From Aeoliella mucimassa (GTDB taxonomy: Bacteria > Planctomycetota > Planctomycetia > Pirellulales > Lacipirellulaceae), in contig NZ_CP036278.1 in the NCBI RefSeq assembly GCF_007748035.1, positions 2,108,001-2,172,000 of the forward strand: a DNA stretch of 64,000 bases. The letters are read 5' to 3'. Positions 44,624 through 53,785 of the stretch are shown one piece after another (the first letter of the stretch is position 1; each line of letters starts with the position of its first letter). The notes below the pieces were generated by a model that was not told the DNA's origin, ran no database searches, and worked only from the letters and a program-made list of their open reading frames with translations. The position numbers and the translations under genes are program-made.

Positions 44624-45949
44624 TCAAAGCACCAGCGGCCCCAGCCAGAAACACATCGAAAACGCCTTGAGCACCGGGATGCCGACGATAACCAGCGCCC
44701 CCCAAGCGCAGAAGTAATAAGTAAACCTCCGCGGATCGATCGGCCGCACGAGAAGTGGCTTTTCGGGATGGCGCAAGATTTGCCACCCCAGCGCGAGGGC
44801 GGAGATGGTGACCAAGAGCGCGGTCGAAAACTCGGAGAGCATAAGCATATCGCTATACATCTCCAGCACTTCGGCCAGGGAAGCGGGTTCGTACCGGAGT
44901 GCCACATCTACAAACGCCCGCAAGCTGGCAACTGCCACAAAGCCGGAGCCCAGCAGAAGCAGCAGACTTCTCGCGTCTTTAGGAACATCGAGTTGCTCGG
45001 GCGACGAGATTTGTGCGGCACTAGAAGTCGCCAGCCACCAAACCAAGCCGACCAGCATCAGGATGCCGGCGAGCGTATCCGAGGCCAATCGTGCCGTGCC
45101 GACCGACGCCATGTCGGGATTGATGCGAGGGAACTCGCAATAATGAAACCACAGATCGAAGCCAGCCAGTGCCAAGAGTCCAGCGACAAACAGCCACCGC
45201 GCTGTCGATTGCTTCGATGGATCGATCCGGCGACTCTCTCGCACCAGGATCAAAGCAGTCGCAACGACCACCATTGCTGCGATGGTGGCGGCCCAGAACG
45301 AAAAATAGCCTTCGAGTTGGTGATGAGGGAAGGCCCCTTCGCGTTGCAACCACAGGGGTTCGTAGCTCTCGATATGGTTGATCGCCACATGGACCAGCAT
45401 GGTGAGATTCGAACGATTCACCAGCACAAAGCCACCAAAGATAAGGCCGGTGCCAATGGTTAAGAGATTGATGGTCCTACTGAGTCGTCCCGCGCGACGG
45501 TCGCGATTCGGAGGACAAAGGAATAGCCGAACCGAAGCGAGCGAGCAGAAGATCCACAAGGTATCCGGCCAAAGAGGAGTCCAAACCATAAGGGACTCTT
45601 CGCCTCTTGGTTTTTCCAAAATTGCTCGCTCAAACAGGATGCTAAGAATTAGCAGAATACAGATGCCGAACGTCATGCATAAACAAGCAACGAATCGATT
45701 CCAACGAGCAAAGTTAAGCGGGCGCGAAGTGGGTTGCTCTATTCGCACGAGCGAGCGCAGGTGCCCCACCATCGCAAAGACCATCAACAAGGCTCCCGTT
45801 GCCTCGCAAGCAGGAAACCAGCGGAGCGATACTTCGTCACTCGCATTGAGCGGGCGACCAACCGCGAGCCCAGCGGCCACGGCCACGGTGATCCAAAGCA
45901 ATTGGCCGAGCGAGAATTTTGGTAGTCGGAATATCCACCAACTGGGCAT
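44624..45949 (-). CDS. Multi-pass membrane protein, unknown function
   Basis: A 441-aa protein with about ten hydrophobic segments across its length and only short loops. No family motif is recognised. It starts 3 bp after the stop of the threonine aldolase gene on the same strand, so the pair is likely one transcript. The role could be transport or sensing; there is no direct evidence. Confidence 0.75.
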   Translation of the reverse strand: MPSWWIFRLPKFSLGQLLWITVAVAAGLAVGRPLNASDEVSLRWFPACEATGALLMVFAMVGHLRSLVRIEQPTSRPLNFARWNRFVACLCMTFGICILLILSILFERAILEKPRGEESLMVWTPLWPDTLWIFCSLASVRLFLCPPNRDRRAGRLSRTINLLTIGTGLIFGGFVLVNRSNLTMLVHVAINHIESYEPLWLQREGAFPHHQLEGYFSFWAATIAAMVVVATALILVRESRRIDPSKQSTARWLFVAGLLALAGFDLWFHYCEFPRINPDMASVGTARLASDTLAGILMLVGLVWWLATSSAAQISSPEQLDVPKDARSLLLLLGSGFVAVASLRAFVDVALRYEPASLAEVLEMYSDMLMLSEFSTALLVTISALALGWQILRHPEKPLLVRPIDPRRFTYYFCAWGALVIVGIPVLKAFSMCFWLGPLVL

Positions 45950-45952
45950 CGA

Positions 45953-46999
45953 TCAACCGTTCAGGGGGCCTTGCTCGGCGATCTGTTGCAAGATTGCGCC
46001 GGCTTCTTGTACTTGTTCCATCGATACGTCGCGATGCACCACGGCGCGGACGCGATGGGGATCGAGGTCGAACATCGCGACGCCTTGCTCTCGGGCGCGG
46101 GCGACGAACTCGGCTGCGGTGCCCCAACTTGGTTTCACTTGGAAGAACAGCAGGTTGGTTAGCTGCGGGCCGGGGCGTTCGATTTCCAGGTGCGGGGCGG
46201 TGTCGATCGCGGTGCGTAGCACGTCGGCTTTATCGTGGTCCTCAGCCAGACGAGGAAGGTGGTGTTCGAGGGCGTGCATCGCTGCGGCGGCCAGGATGCC
46301 GCATTGTCGCATGCCGCCGCCGAGGGCTTTGCGAGTGCGACGGGCTTCGGCAATGAGTTCGGTGGGGCCCACCAGCGCCGAGCCGACCGGGGCGCCGAGT
46401 CCCTTCGAGAAGCAGACGCTCACGGTATCGAAGTGCCGCGCCCACTCGGCCGCCGACCGCCCGGAAGCGACCACCGCGTTCCAGAGCCGGGCTCCGTCGA
46501 GGTGTCGAGCGAGTCCCGCCTCGGCCGCCCACTGGCAAACTTCGGCAACTCCCTGATAGTCGAGCACCACCCCACCATGACGATTATGCGTATTCTCCAG
46601 GCAGAGCAACTTGGTTCGCGGATGGTGCAGGTCGCTACCTCGCACGCGCGGTGCCAGCTGCTCGATGGTAGGGAGTCCGCTCGGGGTCACCACCGGTTGA
46701 GTGGCGACGCCAAACAATTGGGCGTAGGCTCCTTGTTCGTAGTGATAGATATGACATTGAGCTTCGCAGAGGAATTCGTCCCCCGGCCGGCAGTGCACCC
46801 GCACTCCCAACTGGTTGCCCATGGTGCCGGAGGGGACGAACAGCGCGGCCGGTTTGCCGAGCAACTCGGCGACTTGCTGCTCGAGGGCGTTGACCGTGGG
46901 GTCTTCCACCATCACGTCGTCGCCCACCTCGGCCTGAGCCATGGCTTCGCGCATGGCGGGAGTCGGTTTCGTTACAGTATCGCTGCGAAGATCAATCAT
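45953..46999 (-). CDS. ltaE: Low-specificity threonine aldolase
   Basis: A 348-aa PLP-dependent fold-type I enzyme. It opens with MIDLRSDTVTKPTPAMREAMA. The motifs are EDPTVNALEQQVAELLGK, FVPSGTMGNQLGVRVHCRPGDE, LCLENTHNRHGGVVLD, HLDGARLWNA and the PLP lysine in SVCFSKGLGAPVGS. It cleaves L-threonine/allo-threonine to glycine and acetaldehyde. Start ATG 46999 fits; the long frame beyond it overlaps hisD in antisense and is rejected. It diverges from hisD with 166 bp between starts. Confidence 0.94.
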   Translation of the reverse strand: MIDLRSDTVTKPTPAMREAMAQAEVGDDVMVEDPTVNALEQQVAELLGKPAALFVPSGTMGNQLGVRVHCRPGDEFLCEAQCHIYHYEQGAYAQLFGVATQPVVTPSGLPTIEQLAPRVRGSDLHHPRTKLLCLENTHNRHGGVVLDYQGVAEVCQWAAEAGLARHLDGARLWNAVVASGRSAAEWARHFDTVSVCFSKGLGAPVGSALVGPTELIAEARRTRKALGGGMRQCGILAAAAMHALEHHLPRLAEDHDKADVLRTAIDTAPHLEIERPGPQLTNLLFFQVKPSWGTAAEFVARAREQGVAMFDLDPHRVRAVVHRDVSMEQVQEAGAILQQIAEQGPLNG

Positions 47000-47165
47000 C
47001 GACGGTCGTCCGGCTCGAAAGTGGGGGGCTGGGGGCTCAGGGAGGCAAACGTGTATTATGGTGTTTGCTCCAATCATTGTCATTTGCCATGGGCCTGCGA
47101 GGCAAGGCGGCACCCAAACCGGTGCCACTGCCGCCGCATCGGCCCCCAGCCCTGAACCTTTCGCT

Positions 47166-48527
47166 ATGTTACGCATCGACACTACCAAGCCCGAAGCCGC
47201 TGGGCAAATTGAATCGCTACGACAGAAGCTGGCCCCCGCCAGTGGCGACGTGGTTAGCGAGGCGGGCCGCCGAAAAACGATGGAGGTCTTTGGCGAGCCG
47301 CTGACGCCGGTTGAGGTGGTGAAGCGAATTTGCCAGGACGTCCGCGAGCGGGGACTCGACGCGGTATTGGAATACACAGCCAAGCTCGACGGTGCGGAAC
47401 TCACCGCCGAGACGATTCGGGTACCGCAGGAAGACTTGGCCGCCGCACACCAGGCAGCCGACAGCGAGTTCCTGGCGACCATCCGACGGATTCGCGAGAA
47501 CGTGCTGCGGTTCCAGTCGGCCATCCTGCATAGCGACACCACGGTACCGCTCGACGCCGGCGGTTGGCTGCGGCAACGCTACTTGCCGATCGAGCGGGCG
47601 GGGCTGTGCGTGCCGGGCGGGGCAGCAGCCTATCCCTCTACGGTGTTGATGACTGCGGTGCCAGCGCAAGCGGCCGGCGTAAAAGAGCTGGTGGTGGTCG
47701 CCCCCCCGACACCATTCGGAAGTTACAACAACGACCTGCTCGCAACCTGTCACGAGCTTGGCATCCGCGAAGTCTATCGACTCGGTGGAGCCCAAGCCGT
47801 AGCGGCCATGGCTTACGGGCTAGGTTCCGACGCGAACGCCGAGCTGATGCGTCCAGTCGACAAGATCGTTGGGCCTGGCAACTTGTTTGTCGCGCTGGCG
47901 AAGAAGTACGTGTTCGGCGACGTCGATATCGATTCGATCGCTGGCCCGAGCGAAGTGATCGTGATCGCCGACGAGACGACCAACGCCGAATACACCGCGG
48001 CCGACCTGCTCGCCCAGGCCGAGCACTCGCCGGGCAGCAGTGTGCTGATTACCTGGCACGCTCCGCTGATCGACCAGGTGGAAGCACAACTCGAGCAACA
48101 ACTGGCCGAGCTGAGCCGCAGCGATCTCACGCGCCAGGCGCTCGAGGAGTTCGGCGCGTTGATCCTGGTGAGCGATCGCGAAGAAGCGGCCGCGCTGGCC
48201 GATCAACTAGCGACCGAGCATTTGCACATCACGTGTCAGCAGCCCGAGCAGTTGCTCGATCAGATTCGAGCCGCCGGAGCGGTGTTCCTAGGACCTTACT
48301 CGCCCGTGGCGGTCGGCGACTACGCGGCCGGCCCGTCGCATGTGTTGCCCACCGGAGCAACCGCCCGGTTCGCCAGCGGACTGTCGAGCAACGACTTTCT
48401 GCGGACAAACAGCGTGATCTCGTTTACCGCGGAGAATCTGAACCAAGTTTCGTCCGACGTGTTACTGATGGCCGAGAAAGAAGGCCTAACCGCCCACGCA
48501 GCTAGCGTTTCACGACGCGTGAAGTAG
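47166..48527 (+). CDS. hisD: Histidinol dehydrogenase
   Basis: HisD, 453 aa, zinc- and NAD-dependent; catalyses the last two oxidations of histidine synthesis. The signature is [26 protein letters not shown], then [37 protein letters not shown] (zinc and substrate residues) and the AEHSPGS loop. His residues in EHLHITC and GPSHVLPTG are present. The other his genes are not adjacent. Start ATG at 47166 gives the family length; the upstream frame extends over the promoter. Confidence 0.97.
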   Translation: MLRIDTTKPEAAGQIESLRQKLAPASGDVVSEAGRRKTMEVFGEPLTPVEVVKRICQDVRERGLDAVLEYTAKLDGAELTAETIRVPQEDLAAAHQAADSEFLATIRRIRENVLRFQSAILHSDTTVPLDAGGWLRQRYLPIERAGLCVPGGAAAYPSTVLMTAVPAQAAGVKELVVVAPPTPFGSYNNDLLATCHELGIREVYRLGGAQAVAAMAYGLGSDANAELMRPVDKIVGPGNLFVALAKKYVFGDVDIDSIAGPSEVIVIADETTNAEYTAADLLAQAEHSPGSSVLITWHAPLIDQVEAQLEQQLAELSRSDLTRQALEEFGALILVSDREEAAALADQLATEHLHITCQQPEQLLDQIRAAGAVFLGPYSPVAVGDYAAGPSHVLPTGATARFASGLSSNDFLRTNSVISFTAENLNQVSSDVLLMAEKEGLTAHAASVSRRVK

Positions 48528-48640
48528 CTCTATCTGCTGCATCGAGCTGATCACAGGAGATTCGATATTACCCGGATTGTGGATATCCGCTAGCATGCCG
48601 TCCTCGTAATACGGTTCACGACTCGAGGGCGGAGTATCGC

Positions 48641-49447
48641 ATGTTCCATCGGTTTACAAAGTTCCTCCGCCAGCATGTTCGCCTCCCTGCCAGCGTGGTC
48701 GTGTTGCTGGTGGTGTTAGTCCTGCTGTACGGCGTTCGCGGGGCCTGCACCGTGGTTTGGGGCATGCTGGTCGCGATGGCCGCGGCCCTACTCGGCGGTG
48801 GCGATGAGCAGGTGGTGGCCGGAGTCGTATGGCGCACGTTGCCGCTCGCCTTGGCATCGGCCGGCGTGGTATTCGCCGTGCGGAGTCGCTGGCTAACGCT
48901 GGACGGCATTCAGTCGTACCTGGCTGTGGCCGCCATCGTGCTTGGAGCCGCAGCGGTGGGGAATGCTTGCCATGAACAGTCCAGCCGCAGCGTCGCGGTA
49001 CTCGCTGTGAAGACGGATGAGGATTCAAGCTCCCGGCAACAGTCGCCAGCAAAGCCGGTTGGTTTGCCATCGTTGAATCAAGGGCAGGGGATGGCATTCG
49101 ACCTGGCCGGCGACGCAGCTCTGCAGGCCGACGTGCAGCCATCGTCATGGCAGCAGATGGGAGCGATTCGCTGGTTCGCCAAGCCCGACCTCGCCCGCCA
49201 GCCGCAACCGATTCCGCCCGTTCGCCTGTTTGGGGAGGGTCCCGGGGTGCTCGGCTGGATCGGCAGTGCGGTGAATCAGCTACTGGGATATTTGATTACC
49301 TACGAGCCTCGGTTGTTCTTAGCCTCGCTCGTCGCTGGCGGCTTTGTCGGCTGGCAGCTACATGGTCGCGTGTCGAAGGCCAACGCGGTAATCGCCGATC
49401 TAGTCAGTGGCAACTCGGACGAAAACGTGACGCGGAAAGCCGCTTGA
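48641..49447 (+). CDS. Membrane protein, unknown function, 268 aa
   Basis: Hydrophobic segments at about 18-35, 37-55, 60-80 and 88-105, followed by an extended Ser/Gln/Pro-rich region. A late membrane region lies at about 205-240 (LGWIGSAVNQLLGYLITYEPRLFLASLVAGGFVGW). No known family is recognised. It lies between hisD and the chemotaxis cluster, on the same strand as both. Confidence 0.7.
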   Translation: MFHRFTKFLRQHVRLPASVVVLLVVLVLLYGVRGACTVVWGMLVAMAAALLGGGDEQVVAGVVWRTLPLALASAGVVFAVRSRWLTLDGIQSYLAVAAIVLGAAAVGNACHEQSSRSVAVLAVKTDEDSSSRQQSPAKPVGLPSLNQGQGMAFDLAGDAALQADVQPSSWQQMGAIRWFAKPDLARQPQPIPPVRLFGEGPGVLGWIGSAVNQLLGYLITYEPRLFLASLVAGGFVGWQLHGRVSKANAVIADLVSGNSDENVTRKAA

Positions 49448-49659
49448 ATCGCGGCAAACTGCAGCCGAACGGGCGACAGTCTTTCACCGTGCAGCCGGTA
49501 TTACCGCTACGTTCCTTGCATTTGCAAGTGAATTAAAGGGTTCTTGTCTAGCCGTTTTTCGCGACTCGGCTGCCCGTGATTTGTGAACTATCTTTGTGAA
49601 AGTCGGGGTTCATGTAGTCCTCGATCCACTGTATCTGCTGTTGGTTCGTGAGGACTCTC

Positions 49660-50184
49660 ATGCAAGCCGAATGGATAAACCCGTTTGTGGTTGCCACCGT
49701 TTCGACGTTTGAAACAATGCTGCAGTGCGGCATTACCCGTGGTACGCCGTTTTTGAAAAAAGATCGTCAGCCAGGTTACGAAGTAAGTGGTTTGATGTCC
49801 ATGGAAGGGAATGCCCGAGGACTCGTCGTAGCAAGTCTTGATCGCGAAGTCGCGATAAAGGCTACCGAGCACTTCATGGGCAGCGCGACCGGCGCCATCG
49901 ATGCCGACGTGATCGACGTAGTCTGCGAAATAACCAATATGATCGCAGGTGGTGCGAACAATCGATTGGAAAGCTTGGAAATGCGTATTGGCTTGCCGTC
50001 GGTCGTGACCGGCAAGAACCATGTGATTAGCTACCCAACGGGAGTAGCCACTATTTCTATCCCGTTCCAAACCGATTGGGGTCCACTGTGTGTGGATGCC
50101 AGTATCAAGGGTTCATCTGAGATTGAGTCTTCCTCTAAGGATAAAGTATCCAAAGAGGGCAGTTTATCCACCGTGGGAGCGTGA
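49660..50184 (+). CDS. cheX: CheX-like chemotaxis phosphatase
   Basis: A 174-aa protein of the CheC/CheX/FliY family, which dephosphorylates CheY-P. The core motif is seen in DVIDVVCEITNMIAGGANNRLE (Glu and Asn, the catalytic ExxN pattern). The frame MQAEWINPFVVATVSTFETMLQ opens as CheX does. ATG 49660 with AGGA upstream is chosen; a GTG lies at 49648. Its TGA (50182-50184) ends 2 bp before the first CheY ATG. Confidence 0.9.
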   Translation: MQAEWINPFVVATVSTFETMLQCGITRGTPFLKKDRQPGYEVSGLMSMEGNARGLVVASLDREVAIKATEHFMGSATGAIDADVIDVVCEITNMIAGGANNRLESLEMRIGLPSVVTGKNHVISYPTGVATISIPFQTDWGPLCVDASIKGSSEIESSSKDKVSKEGSLSTVGA

Positions 50185-50186
50185 GT

Positions 50187-50552
50187 ATGAGAGCACTAAT
50201 TGCCGACGATGCTAAAATGATGCGGACGGTGATTCGCCGGACGCTAGAGGGTATGGGAGTCGATGGTATCGTGGAAGCGGAAGACGGCACCCAAGCCATT
50301 GATGCATTCCGTAGCGATGTCTTCGATATCGTACTTACCGACTGGAACATGCCCTTCAAGAACGGTCTGGAAGTACTAAAGGCGATCCGCGAGTCGGATT
50401 CCAAGGTGCCGGTGATCGTGATCACTACCGAAGGCCAGCAGAAGTACGTGCTCGAAGCCGTGAAAGCTGGTGTATCGGATTATATTCTGAAACCGTTCGA
50501 GGCGGCTACGCTCAAAGAGAAGGTTGAGAAGCTGCTTCCCAGCCTGGTTTAA
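50187..50552 (+). CDS. cheY: CheY-like response regulator
   Basis: A 121-aa single receiver domain. Phosphoacceptor Asp is in DIVLTDWNMPFKNG; the acidic pair is in ALIADDAKM; the Thr is in VIVITTEGQQ; the Lys is in YILKPFEA. There is no output domain, so it signals to the flagellar switch or to a partner. It follows cheX almost without a gap. ATG 50187 with GGGAG is preferred over a GTG at 50181. Confidence 0.95.
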   Translation: MRALIADDAKMMRTVIRRTLEGMGVDGIVEAEDGTQAIDAFRSDVFDIVLTDWNMPFKNGLEVLKAIRESDSKVPVIVITTEGQQKYVLEAVKAGVSDYILKPFEAATLKEKVEKLLPSLV

Positions 50553-51111
50553 GTTGCAATCGCAAATGGGTCGCGCGAAGGATCGCGAAGACCCATTCGC
50601 ACAATCTAGATGCCCGTGTCGAAGCGAATGGGTTCTCGACACTTTCTTTCGCATCATGGTAGAGCCCCAGTTTCGGTGGGCTTCTCGTCTGTCTTTGATA
50701 GATGAGTGCTATCTCTCTGCATTTCTCCGCGGTGTGTTTTTCACTGTCAGCTAATCAGTTCTCGAAGGCCATTGCAGGACTGTCCTGGCGCGCAGGGTGA
50801 TCATAACAGCCTGTTTTTAAAAGCTGCATGTGTGTTAATCGCCTTGCGAAAAGACATGTCTCTCGTGTGGATTCGGTATTGCAGATCCCATAGCTGCGCT
50901 TTTGCGCGTGTCTACCGCAATTAGGTGAAATAAATGAGACAGGTGCAGAAAACTGTTGCCTGTGACCTAGTGTCTAGTAACGAAGATCTGGCAGATAAGT
51001 GTTGGCGTTCCTCCAGATCTAGGCTGAAGGTCCAGGTTGACCTGCAGTCAATCGAAAGCGTCTTGTGCCAAAGTTTGGCGTAGCTGTTTTACCTGTAGGT
51101 TGCGAAAGATC
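50553..51111. other. Intergenic within the chemotaxis cluster
   Basis: About 560 bp. A hairpin at 50565-50597 (AATGGGTC...GACCCATT pairing) follows cheY and may end its transcript. The rest has no convincing gene; a promoter for the STAS/cheY/cheA part is expected here. Confidence 0.5.
50565..50597 (+). terminator. Hairpin after the first cheY
   Basis: A stem formed by AATGGGTC and its complement GACCCATT, separated by a GC-rich internal stem-like loop. It lies 12 bp after the stop codon. There is no strong T-run, so its activity is uncertain. Confidence 0.45.
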
Positions 51112-51426
51112 ATGTCTGCATCATTCACCATTCGGCGAAATCGAAAGCGACCCAGTCGTGTTTTGTTGAAGGGCGACGTCTGCGTGCCCGTGGTTGAAGA
51201 TTTGCAAGAAGCACTTCAAACACTCGCCAATGAAGAGGTGAAGCTGAGCATTGATTGCCAGCATGCGACGCACCTCGACGGAGCTGTGTGCCAACTGTTG
51301 CTGGTAGCAAATCAGTCGTGGCCTGGTGGGTCGGACTGTTTTGACTTGATCAATGTGTCTCCAGAGTTGCAAGAGCATCTTGAGCGTTCAGGCGTGTGTG
51401 ATGCAACAGGTGCCCTCACGTCGTAA
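51112..51426 (+). CDS. STAS-domain protein (chemotaxis-associated)
   Basis: A 104-aa STAS-type protein: RVLLKGDVCVPVVEDLQEALQTLANEEVKLSIDCQHATHLDGAVCQLLLVANQSW, the typical anti-sigma-antagonist-like fold, though the usual phospho-Ser position reads DGA. Located between two cheY genes and before cheA, it likely works in the same signalling unit, as seen in other bacteria. Start ATG 51112. Confidence 0.8.
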   Translation: MSASFTIRRNRKRPSRVLLKGDVCVPVVEDLQEALQTLANEEVKLSIDCQHATHLDGAVCQLLLVANQSWPGGSDCFDLINVSPELQEHLERSGVCDATGALTS

Positions 51427-51472
51427 ATCAGCATTCCATTTTTATTCCATAGACTGAACCTGCGAAGAAGCT

Positions 51473-51838
51473 ATGAGTAAGACCGCCCTAGTTGTCGACG
51501 ACTCTCGATCGCTGCGGACCATGGTCAGCGATACCCTTGAGGAAGCTGGCTACAACGTACTGCAGTGTGCCAATGGCCAAGAGGCGCTGGACACTGTTGC
51601 TGAGAAGAGCGTGGATTTCGTGATCACCGACGTCAACATGCCTTTGATGGATGGTTTGACGTTGGTCAAGCGATTACGCAGCCTTCCCGGAATGCAGTAC
51701 ATCCCGATTTTGATTCTCACCACGGAATCGACAAGCAATATGAAAAATCGGGGCAGGCTGGCCGGTGCGACAGGCTGGATGGTCAAGCCATTCAATCCCG
51801 CTCAATTGATCAATGTAGTCACTCGGATTGTTGCCTAA
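51473..51838 (+). CDS. cheY: CheY-like response regulator
   Basis: A 121-aa receiver domain: ALVVDDSRSLRTMV, FVITDVNMPLMDG (phospho-Asp), PILILTTEST (Thr) and GWMVKPFNPAQL (Lys). It is followed by cheA with 12 bp between its stop and the preferred cheA start. A strong AAGGAG at its end serves the cheA start. Confidence 0.95.
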   Translation: MSKTALVVDDSRSLRTMVSDTLEEAGYNVLQCANGQEALDTVAEKSVDFVITDVNMPLMDGLTLVKRLRSLPGMQYIPILILTTESTSNMKNRGRLAGATGWMVKPFNPAQLINVVTRIVA

Positions 51839-51850
51839 GGAGTGCGCGCC

Positions 51851-52453
51851 GTGTCCACGAATGTCAAGAATTACCGCAATATCTTCTTTGAAGAGTCGAT
51901 TGAGCATCTGGCCGATGTCGAAGCCGGATTGCTTGGACTCGAGGGAGATCCCAACGATAGTAGTTTGCTGGATCAAGTATTCCGTGGAGTGCACTCCATC
52001 AAAGGTGGTGCGGCCACATTTGGACTTGAAGCGGTCGCAAACTTCTCTCACTCGTTGGAAAACCACCTCGATCGATTGCGAGCAGGTGAGTGCGAAAACG
52101 ATGCAAACTCTGCAGATGCTCTGTTTCGGTCGGTAGACTGCTTGCGGGCGCTCGTCGAGGCTGCGCAGAGCGAGGAATCGTTAGAGGCCGACACCACTCG
52201 CGAGATCGAAGAAATCACGAACATTCTCAGCTTTGTGCAAGAAGCAGCTCAGGAAGCGATTGTGCCTGTTGAAGCTCCTGTGGTTGTCGCCGCAGCTGAG
52301 GTGCCGGTAAACACAAAGCAGGACTGGAGTATCACCTTCGTGCCAGGGCCGGGCGCCTTTCAGAACGGTCTTGATCCAACTCTCATTTGGCGCGAACTTA
52401 GCCAGTTGGGAGATTTGAAAGTCGAACTCGACAATTCCAACTGGCCTTGTTGA
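51851..52453 (+). pseudogene. cheA: CheA histidine kinase, truncated by insertion sequence
   Basis: Only the N-terminal 200 residues remain. The start is a GTG at 51851 with AAGGAG upstream (51837). The Hpt domain is complete: EESIEHLADVEAGLLGLE and FRGVHSIKGGAATFGLEAVANFSHSLENHLDRLR (phospho-His). A linker follows and then WSITFVPGPGAFQNGLDP, the beginning of a second repeated domain. The frame enters the IS at 52443 and stops four codons later. The kinase core, regulatory domain and CheW-like part are absent from the window, so this cannot be a functional CheA. Confidence 0.9.
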
Positions 52454-53477
52454 CTAACTCCACTCGAACTGTGGAAGCCCGAGTTGGGTGAATTGATTGA
52501 TGATTTTACAGCGCAAGCGGGCTTCCGTTTGTTGGTTTTCGAATACTCGGTTTTTGAGATGGCTCCCAAAGCTTTGTTTCACTCGGTACATGGTCGTTTC
52601 CGCCAAGCTTCTACGATGATAGCCCACTTCCTCTTTCCAACTCCTACGCCCCTTGCGTCGAATCTGACGAATTGCCTCGTCCCGGGGCAAAGGCTCCTCC
52701 GCAGAGTTGCCATGTTGTTTGATCTTGGCGTTGTGCTGCGGCGGAATCACCGGCTCAATGCCTTCGGATTCCAGCCCTTCATAAACCTTCCACTTGTCGT
52801 AACTACCGTCGCCGTGAAACTTTTTTACGGGCTGCTCCACCTGCTCCAGCATTTCGGGAACCGCATCGGCATCGTGGCAACTGTTCTCGGTCAAAATCTC
52901 CGCCACAATCTCGCGGGTGTCAGGATTCACCGACAAATGCAGCTTCCGCCATGTCCGCCGCTTCGACTTGCCATGCGTCCGCATCTTCCATTCGCCCTCG
53001 CCAAACACTTTCATGCCGGTGCTATCCACCACGATATCGATGTCGCCCCTCTTGTTAGCGATATCGAGCGAAACATTCAGCTTGCTGGCTCGCTTGGCGA
53101 GCGAAGAATAATTGGGAATCGCTGCCTCGACGCCCAACATCGCCACCAGCGAGCGGCCGAATCCCTCAGTCTGCCGATAGGGAAGTTTCAGCAGTTCGCG
53201 AATCGTCAGCAAGCACTCGATCGCCGTATCGCTGAAGACAAAAGGGCGACCGACTTTTGTCTGGTCGTTAGGATGTTCCCAGTTCTCCAACGCCTCGTCG
53301 CTAAACCAAATAGTGATGTTTCCACGCTCGATGAGCGACTTGTTATACTCCTTCCAGTTCGTGACTTTGTAGGTTCGTTTTTCTTTCGTAGCCATGTTCG
53401 ATCTCCGTAAAAAAGGTACGTGGTTCCATTCCACGTTAGTTTTTACGGAGGTTTGTGACTAATTGTTCAACAAGGCC
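52443..53477 (-). mobile_element. IS5-like insertion sequence, copy 2 (1035 bp)
   Basis: Same length and ends as copy 1 (31872-32906). The left flank (ATTCCAACT) and right flank (GTTTTAATG) do not match, so there is no target duplication. The left flank is cheA; the right flank is unrelated low-GC DNA. This pattern is expected from an IS-adjacent deletion or from recombination with another copy. Confidence 0.93.
52454..53395 (-). CDS. IS5-family transposase (copy 2)
   Basis: Translated identically to the copy 1 transposase (31883-32824), with the same DDE residues. Start ATG at 53395 by analogy with copy 1. Intact. Confidence 0.95.
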   Translation of the reverse strand: MATKEKRTYKVTNWKEYNKSLIERGNITIWFSDEALENWEHPNDQTKVGRPFVFSDTAIECLLTIRELLKLPYRQTEGFGRSLVAMLGVEAAIPNYSSLAKRASKLNVSLDIANKRGDIDIVVDSTGMKVFGEGEWKMRTHGKSKRRTWRKLHLSVNPDTREIVAEILTENSCHDADAVPEMLEQVEQPVKKFHGDGSYDKWKVYEGLESEGIEPVIPPQHNAKIKQHGNSAEEPLPRDEAIRQIRRKGRRSWKEEVGYHRRSLAETTMYRVKQSFGSHLKNRVFENQQTEARLRCKIINQFTQLGLPQFEWS

Positions 53478-53491
53478 GTTTTAATGTGTAG

Positions 53492-53513
53492 AAACTCCAA
53501 TTGATTGGAGTTT
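53492..53513. promoter_or_regulatory. Palindrome, box 1
   Basis: AAACTCCAAT and its perfect complement, with a 2-bp centre; 10-bp arms. Could be a dimeric protein-binding site. A related palindrome lies at 53643-53664, and ATTGGAGTTT recurs at 56533-56542 near the integrase. Confidence 0.55.
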
Positions 53514-53642
53514 CCCGAGTGTCACGTTTTCACACTAGTCGCCCAGCCTGCAAAGCCCCCCATTCGGGTGGACGCACAAATCTATTTTTAATACTTCCTT
53601 ACACGGAATAATTAGCTCTTTATTCCCTGCATGCTGGGCTAA

Positions 53643-53664
53643 GAACTCCAATCAAGTGGAGTTC
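53643..53664. promoter_or_regulatory. Palindrome, box 2
   Basis: GAACTCCA ... TGGAGTTC, 8-bp arms with a 6-bp centre. Same ACTCCA core as box 1 at 53492-53513, 150 bp away. Confidence 0.55.
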
Positions 53665-53785
53665 CAGGGGCGGGCGACACTGGTAAGTAGTAAGCATGAA
53701 GTTAAGTAGGGGTAATAGTACTGTGGAAGGTAACACACGGGCCTCGAAGGCGGCCCAACCTGTATACGGTGTTTTGTCGAGCCGT

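Larger units (their letters stand above)
53478..53785. other. Non-coding segment with palindromic boxes
   Basis: Low-GC DNA between IS copy 2 and the recombinase gene. It holds two ACTCCA/TGGAGT palindromes (53492-53513 and 53643-53664). No gene is supported. Confidence 0.6.

Noticed and set aside
41171-45463. A 1430-codon open frame on the plus strand
   Set aside because: It is antisense to four well-supported minus-strand genes (SUMF1-like, oxidoreductase, isomerase, membrane protein), crosses their intergenic gaps, and has no domain signature. High-GC codon bias explains the lack of stops.
52443-53477. Inversion between the two IS copies
   Set aside because: Both copies have the same orientation, and copy 1 retains its own duplication, so a simple inversion between them is not supported.
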